From Pseudoips prasinana (taxonomy: Eukaryota > Arthropoda > Insecta > Lepidoptera > Nolidae), in contig OX621258.1 of NCBI GenBank assembly GCA_951640165.1, positions 3,371,501-3,435,500 on the forward strand: a stretch of 64,000 nt of DNA, in the 5' to 3' direction. The notes below the pieces were generated by a model, which was given only the letters and a program-made list of their open reading frames with translations, made no database searches and was not told where the DNA came from. Position numbers and translations under genes: made by a program. Below are positions 59,871 through 64,000 of the stretch, in pieces (position 1 is the first letter of the stretch; each line of letters begins with the position of its first letter).

Positions 59871-59947
59871 TAAACTAATTTTAGAAAGAGAAAAGATTTG
59901 ATTTATTTAATGTTTGTTTGTTTAAACTAAATATGTGTATCACAAAC

Positions 59948-60145
59948 AGCGCAGTGGTTAAGACAGTCACCAAGCCACACGGTGTCCCCGGTTCGATTCC
60001 CGCACAGGACTACTAAGTAATTACTTATGGGTCACACAAATAGTAGTTCTAAGTCAGGGTGTACTTTGTGTCTGACAATTATGTTTGTAAGCTACCCCGT
60101 GGCTCGCGACACAGGGATAAATTTCACAAATAAATTTCACAAATC
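59948..60145 (+). mobile_element. SINE3
   Basis: cagcgcagtggttaagacag (A box), gtccccggttcgattcccgc (B box), gtcacacaaatagtagttct and taccccgtggctcgcgacac. The tail has a short duplication of aaatttcacaaat. Confidence 0.78.
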
Positions 60146-60164
60146 TTTCATTTATAGATAGCTA

Positions 60165-60236
60165 TATCATCATCATCATATCAGCAGAAAGACGTCCACT
60201 GCTGGCAACAGCCTCCACTAAAGATCTCCACAATTA
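60165..60236 (-). mobile_element. LINE-B terminal fragment
   Basis: (CAT)n, then tatcagcagaaagacgtcca, ctgctggcaacagcctccac, aagatctccacaatt. Confidence 0.7.
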
Positions 60237-60259
60237 AGCTGTATTATGCATCCACAAAA

Positions 60260-60545
60260 ACACCTCACACACTCACATACCACACACACATGCTCACACA
60301 CATACTTTTGCTCAAACTTTTATTTTATTTTTCTCATATTTTATACTGCTAATATGGCCAATACTCCAAGGGGTGGGGGACCTGGTGACCTGAAATACAG
60401 GCCTACTAGAGCCTAGTTTGGGCATCAGTCTTCCACAATATTTTTCTGTTTAAAGTTGTACAATTTTCAATGTCTGTAACCATAACACTATGTACCATAT
60501 TATAATATTGTGGTGAGAAATAAATAATATTGATTTATTTATTTA
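60260..60545 (+). repeat. LINE-L 3' tail
   Basis: cacacactcacataccacac, tgctaatatggccaatactc, agagcctagtttgggcatca, and a (TTTA)n end after gagaaataaataatattg. Confidence 0.5.
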
Positions 60546-60680
60546 TTATCTGTGAGAAATACGGGCTATATTAAATTTAAAAAAATAAAGTTCCCTACGA
60601 CAAATTACACGAATGTCACCCAAAAAATTAAGAATCTATCTACGCGTGCAATTTATGGGTGGGTCTCTAGTAAATTTTCA
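60545..60680 (+). repeat. Repeat M, uninterrupted
   Basis: attatctgtgagaaatacgg, ttaaatttaaaaaaataaag, tatctacgcgtgcaatttat, gggtgggtctctagta. Empty-site counterpart of 56878-57350. Confidence 0.75.
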
Positions 60681-60842
60681 TACAGGAAAAATGCGTAATC
60701 CATTGTGATTGCGCTTGCGCATGGCGCCTGATTATAATAAAAACTAGGCCCTAATGACGGGTTTAAAGATAAATAATTTATAATTTATGACTATGAAATA
60801 TGTAATGACTCATCGCATTTCTGTCACGTCCTACAGATAATA

Positions 60843-60990
60843 TAAAATATGTGTTGAATGACAACTGGATTACATAATTTGTTAAGAATTTGATTAAAAA
60901 CCATTCATTTGTTTAGATAATTTCAAGACAATGAGGTAATTGTTTAACCGACTTTAAAATAAAGGGAGTAATTGATTCGACCTGAGGCCA
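60843..60990 (+). repeat. Direct repeat N, left copy
   Basis: tgaatgacaactggattaca to aattgattcg recurs at 61666-61813 (offset 823) with a few differences. Confidence 0.85.
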
Positions 60991-61048
60991 AAGTACTTTT
61001 TATTCTGTGTTGAGGCGCTCTTAACCAAATGCTGATCTATTACGATTG

Positions 61049-61667
61049 AATAAAATCCGGCCAAGTGCGAGTCGGACTCGCGTACTATGGGTTCCGTACC
61101 ATCTATACATTATAATAAAATCGTAGGAAAGTCAAAACTGTACATTGAATATTTATTTTAAAGGATACTTGGGTCGTGATATACCTACAATCGCAGTCAA
61201 AGTCAAAAATATAGTTATTAGAATTTTTGTCTGTGTGTCTGTTTGTCTGTATGTATGTCCGGGCTAAACTCAAAAAGTACTGCATGGATTTACTTCAAAT
61301 TTTGGATAAATATTACTAAGAGGTCGGGTCAACATATAGGCTACATATTATCACGCTATCACCTACGGTGTAGGAGCTATGATAATTTATAAAATTTAAC
61401 GCGGGTAAAACCGCGGGGCACAGCTAGTTATCTATAAAATCGTGCAAACAATTCACGTCTGTTGTATGCGAGCCGCCTTAAATATATATTTTATTTTGTT
61501 TATTAGAATTTATTGTTATAGCGGCAACAGAAATACACCATCTGTGAAAATTTCACCTGTCTAACTATCACGGTTAATGAGATACAGCCTGGTGACAGAC
61601 GGACAGACAGACAGTGAAGTCTTAGTAATAGAGTCCCGATTTACCCTTTGAGTACGGAACCCTAATA
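61049..61667 (+). repeat. GGCC repeat, short form, split by HelA
   Basis: tccggccaagtgcgagtcgg, ggttccgtacca, [HelA], ttatctataaaatcg, gacagacggacagacagaca, acggaaccctaataaaa. Without the Helitron it would be about 290 bp. Confidence 0.85.
61102..61427 (+). mobile_element. HelA Helitron inside a GGCC repeat, exact junctions
   Basis: Host A at 61101, then TCTATACATTATAATAAAAT. It ends GGCACAGCTAG at 61427, followed by host T at 61428. Joining the host flanks gives ccgtaccattatctataaaa, which is what uninterrupted copies show (positions 811-830). Confidence 0.94.
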
Positions 61668-61813
61668 AAATATGCGTTGAATGACAACTGGATTACATAA
61701 TTTGTTAAGAATTTGATAAAAACCATTCATTTGTTTAGATAATTTCAAGACAATGAGGTTAAGTTTTTAACCGACTTTAAAATAAAAGGAGAAATTGATT
61801 CGTCTTGAGGCGC
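61666..61813 (+). repeat. Direct repeat N, right copy
   Basis: Counterpart of 60843-60990. The pair brackets the GGCC/HelA nest. Confidence 0.85.
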
Positions 61814-61928
61814 TCATAGCCAGATGATCTCACCGGTCCGTGAGTGATTGGCGAGGTCAAGCAACTAGGCTCGTGGTCAGTCCATAGATGGGTGACCGCC
61901 AAAGTGGGGTAATTTCTGAGCGTGTCCC
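61812..61928 (+). mobile_element. 5S rRNA-headed SINE, head only
   Basis: ctcaccggtccgtgagtgat, tggcgaggtcaagcaactag, ctcgtggtcagtccatagat, gggtgaccgccaaagtgggg, then gagcgtgtcccg where it breaks off. Confidence 0.8.
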
Positions 61929-61999
61929 GTTGACGGGTTGGAATAGGGTTTTATTGTTTCGATTTTTTTTTTTGCAGTGATATTGTCTTTTCTTAATAC

Positions 62000-62108
62000 A
62001 CCCACGCCAGTTTCCCAGAGGGGTAGGCAGAGTCAACGGATTTTCATTTGACTTTGATCTTTGCATACCTCTTTTGCCTCGTTTACTGTCATTATATACT
62101 TCATATAC
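62000..62108 (-). mobile_element. LINE-A 3' end
   Basis: Antisense cccacgccagtttcccagag, gggtaggcagagtcaacgga, ttgcctcgtttactgtcatt. Confidence 0.72.
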
Positions 62109-62304
62109 GCTTACCAGTTTACTTCTGATAAAAAATACCAAATCAAATTTAACCGATAGCAAATTAATATTATTTATTTATATATCAGTTTTATATTTAT
62201 GAATATATATATATATAGAAATAAAATAAATAATAATTAACTTAATAACTTCGAAATAAGAAAAAATACAGTTCTATAAAAATCCCTTTTTTGTACACTA
62301 ATAA

Positions 62305-62526
62305 TAATAATATGTAGGGACAACGTCATACAGATCATCCTAGCCCCAAACTAAGCAAAGCTTGTACTATGGGTACCAGGCGACGATATACATATTTTAC
62401 TTATATAGATAGATGAATACTTATATACATAGAAAACATCCATGACTCAGATACAAATATTCGTGCACATCACACAAATATTTGCTTCGCAGGCAGGAGC
62501 ACTACCAACTAGGCTACGGTGACCGC
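62305..62526 (-). mobile_element. SINE1, B box deleted
   Basis: Antisense gggacaacgtcatacagatc, gtaccaggcgacgatataca, caggcaggagcactaccaac and taggctacggtgaccg. The segment with the B box is missing between atttgc and ttcgcaggc. Confidence 0.82.
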
Positions 62527-62894
62527 CGATTATGTGTAAGTGGATAGTACAAATGGATACGTTCAAAAAATAATAAAGCATTAGGATGGGTGTAAAAAAA
62601 TCTTAATATACTAACTAACATTTTTGTACGTTCTACAAACACTGAAAGTACAAACCTATAATATTTTTCCACGGATACCAAAAAGGTTACTTTCCACATA
62701 ATTATTATAGGGATTAGAACGCCTCCAAAAGCATTACCCGGAAGCGGATATAAATAATATAAATAATTCTCCCGTTATATATTTCCTCTTTGTGCGGCAA
62801 AAATATGAACACTAAGAAGGAAAAGTAACGTATTTATAATTGTAATAACTTTACCTTCAATAATCTTGATACAATGTCAGCTACAAAAAGAGCA
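62527..62894. other. Unassigned stretch
   Basis: No repeat or gene supported. Confidence 0.4.
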
Positions 62895-63115
62895 ATGTAT
62901 ATGTATCCTTGACAATAACTTAATACAAGCTAGCTAAATGTCACTACCATTATAAAATAACATGTATAAATGTTTTAACATTCCGTGTACCTAAATATAT
63001 GTAATATGTAACTAGAAATAATAACTGTCTTACTACAAACATGTTCTGACTATTTACAAGCGCTTTTTTAAAGTCTACGTGAATGAAAACCTTTTTTATT
63101 TTTTTTATTTATTAT
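62895..63115 (+). mobile_element. LINE-K 3' tail, uninterrupted
   Basis: aataacttaatacaagctag, tcactaccattataaaataa, acatgttctgactatttaca, agtctacgtgaatgaaaacc. It provides the empty-site reference for HelE at 23979. Confidence 0.65.
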
Positions 63116-63244
63116 TTTATAAAGGATACAAAAGATCAAATATAGACCCTAATTATGGTGTTAGTTATTGACTAGCAATCTGCCACAGAGCCACGTGGGT
63201 AATTATTTATTTGTGACTTTTTATTTGGCGATATCTTCAGCAAA

Positions 63245-63345
63245 ACACACTAATATTATAAAGGCGAAAGTATGTGAGTGTGTGTGTTTGTTACTTTTTT
63301 ATGCAAAAACTACCGAATGGGTCTTGATGAAACGTTGTAGTAATA
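63245..63345 (+). mobile_element. Helitron (HelB/C type) 5' part, interrupted by HelA
   Basis: acactaatattataaaggcg, gtgtgtttgttacttttttatg-like block, actaccgaatgggtcttgat, gaaacgttgtagtaata, then HelA starts. Confidence 0.75.
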
Positions 63346-63666
63346 TCTATACATATAATAAAATCGTAGGAAAGTCAAAACTGTACATGGAATATTTTTT
63401 AAAAAGGATACTTGGGGCGTGATCTACAATACATATCGAAGCCAAAAATATAGCTTTTAGAAGTTTTGTCTGTGTGTCTGTTTGTCTGTATGTATGTCCG
63501 GGCTAAACTCAAATATTACTGAATGGATTTACTTCAAATTTTGCATAAATATTACAAAGAGGTCGGGTCAACATATAGGCTACATATTATCACGCTATCA
63601 CCTACGGGGGGTGAGCTATGATGATTTATAAAATTTAACGCGGGTAAAACCGCGGGGCACAGCTAG
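63346..63666 (+). mobile_element. HelA Helitron nested in another Helitron
   Basis: A at 63345, then TCTATACATATAATAAAAT. It ends GGCACAGCTAG at 63666 with T next. Confidence 0.9.
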
Positions 63667-63756
63667 TAATTTATAAAATTAAACGCGGGTAAAACCGCGG
63701 GGCACAGCTAGTAATTTATAAAATTAAACGCGGGTAAAACCGCGGGGCACAGCTTG
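63622..63756 (+). repeat. Three tandem Helitron 3' termini, period 45 bp
   Basis: aacgcgggtaaaaccgcggg followed by gcacagctag occurs three times, ending at 63666, 63711 and 63756 (the last CTAG is CTTG), each preceded by atttataaaatt. Confidence 0.95.
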
Positions 63757-63825
63757 TTTGTGGATAAACTCAAATAATAACGATGAATAAATATAATATA
63801 AATAATAAACGTTGTTATAATACCA

Positions 63826-64000
63826 GTTGGCGTGGTTGGTAGATACCTGCCTTTCACGCCGCAGGTCGTGGGTTCGATTCCCACCCAGGACAGATATTTG
63901 TGTCATGCACATGTCTGTTTGTCCTGAGTCTGGGTGTAATTATCTATATAAGATGTATTCACAAAAAAAATAGTATATCTATATCAGTTATCTGGTTTCC
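63826..64000 (+). mobile_element. SINE2, cut by the window end
   Basis: gttggcgtggttggtagata (A box), gccgcaggtcgtgggttcga (B box), gagtctgggtgtaattatct, atctggtttcc at the edge. Confidence 0.88.

Overview
This window looks like repeat-dense intergenic DNA from a moth or butterfly (Lepidoptera). It is AT-rich and carries repeat families that I recognise as typical of lepidopteran genomes: short non-autonomous Helitrons ending in a GC hairpin plus CACAGCTAG, tRNA-headed SINEs, RTE-like LINE tails, the GGCCAAGTGCGAGTCGGACTC repeat, and a cecropia-like mariner. I found no host protein-coding gene, no genuine tRNA or rRNA gene and no CRISPR array. Family names such as HelA, SINE1 or LINE-B are working labels defined here, not database names.

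Layout. 1-4000 holds LINE tails, SINEs and a Helitron. 4056-5343 is a complete mariner with near-perfect inverted ends and an uninterrupted 339-residue DD34D transposase, the only intact protein gene I can defend. 5400-26950 is a mosaic of Helitrons, MITEs, LINE 3' ends (RTE-like, CR1/Jockey-like), five tRNA-like SINE families and a SINE family whose head resembles 5S rRNA. 26964-35012 is a direct duplication of about 3.9 kb, two nearly identical copies separated by 282 bp. Each copy contains an inverted repeat about 2 kb long, a 5S-headed SINE, an antisense tRNA-headed SINE, a 178-bp hairpin and a 322-bp MITE. 35013-48950 adds LINE remnants with RNase H/CCHC and R1-type CCHC domains. 49000-64000 is again SINE/Helitron mosaic, with an AT-rich tandem array at 52327-53275 and one orphan 136-residue ORF at 54293-54703.

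How the parts work together. Nothing here suggests an operon or pathway. The informative relations are between mobile elements. Helitrons sit inside other repeats exactly between A and T, and several paralogous empty sites lie in the same window. SINE families with different RNA polymerase III heads share body modules, which suggests module exchange or shared LINE partners. Small perfect fold-back palindromes recur at repeat junctions. The best candidates for a second look are the 5S-headed SINE and its shared core, the tandem Helitron termini, the 3.9-kb duplication with its hairpin, the recurrent fold-backs, and the orphan ORF. Edges of diverged repeats are approximate to about 10-20 bp unless an exact junction is stated. 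All identities were judged by eye.
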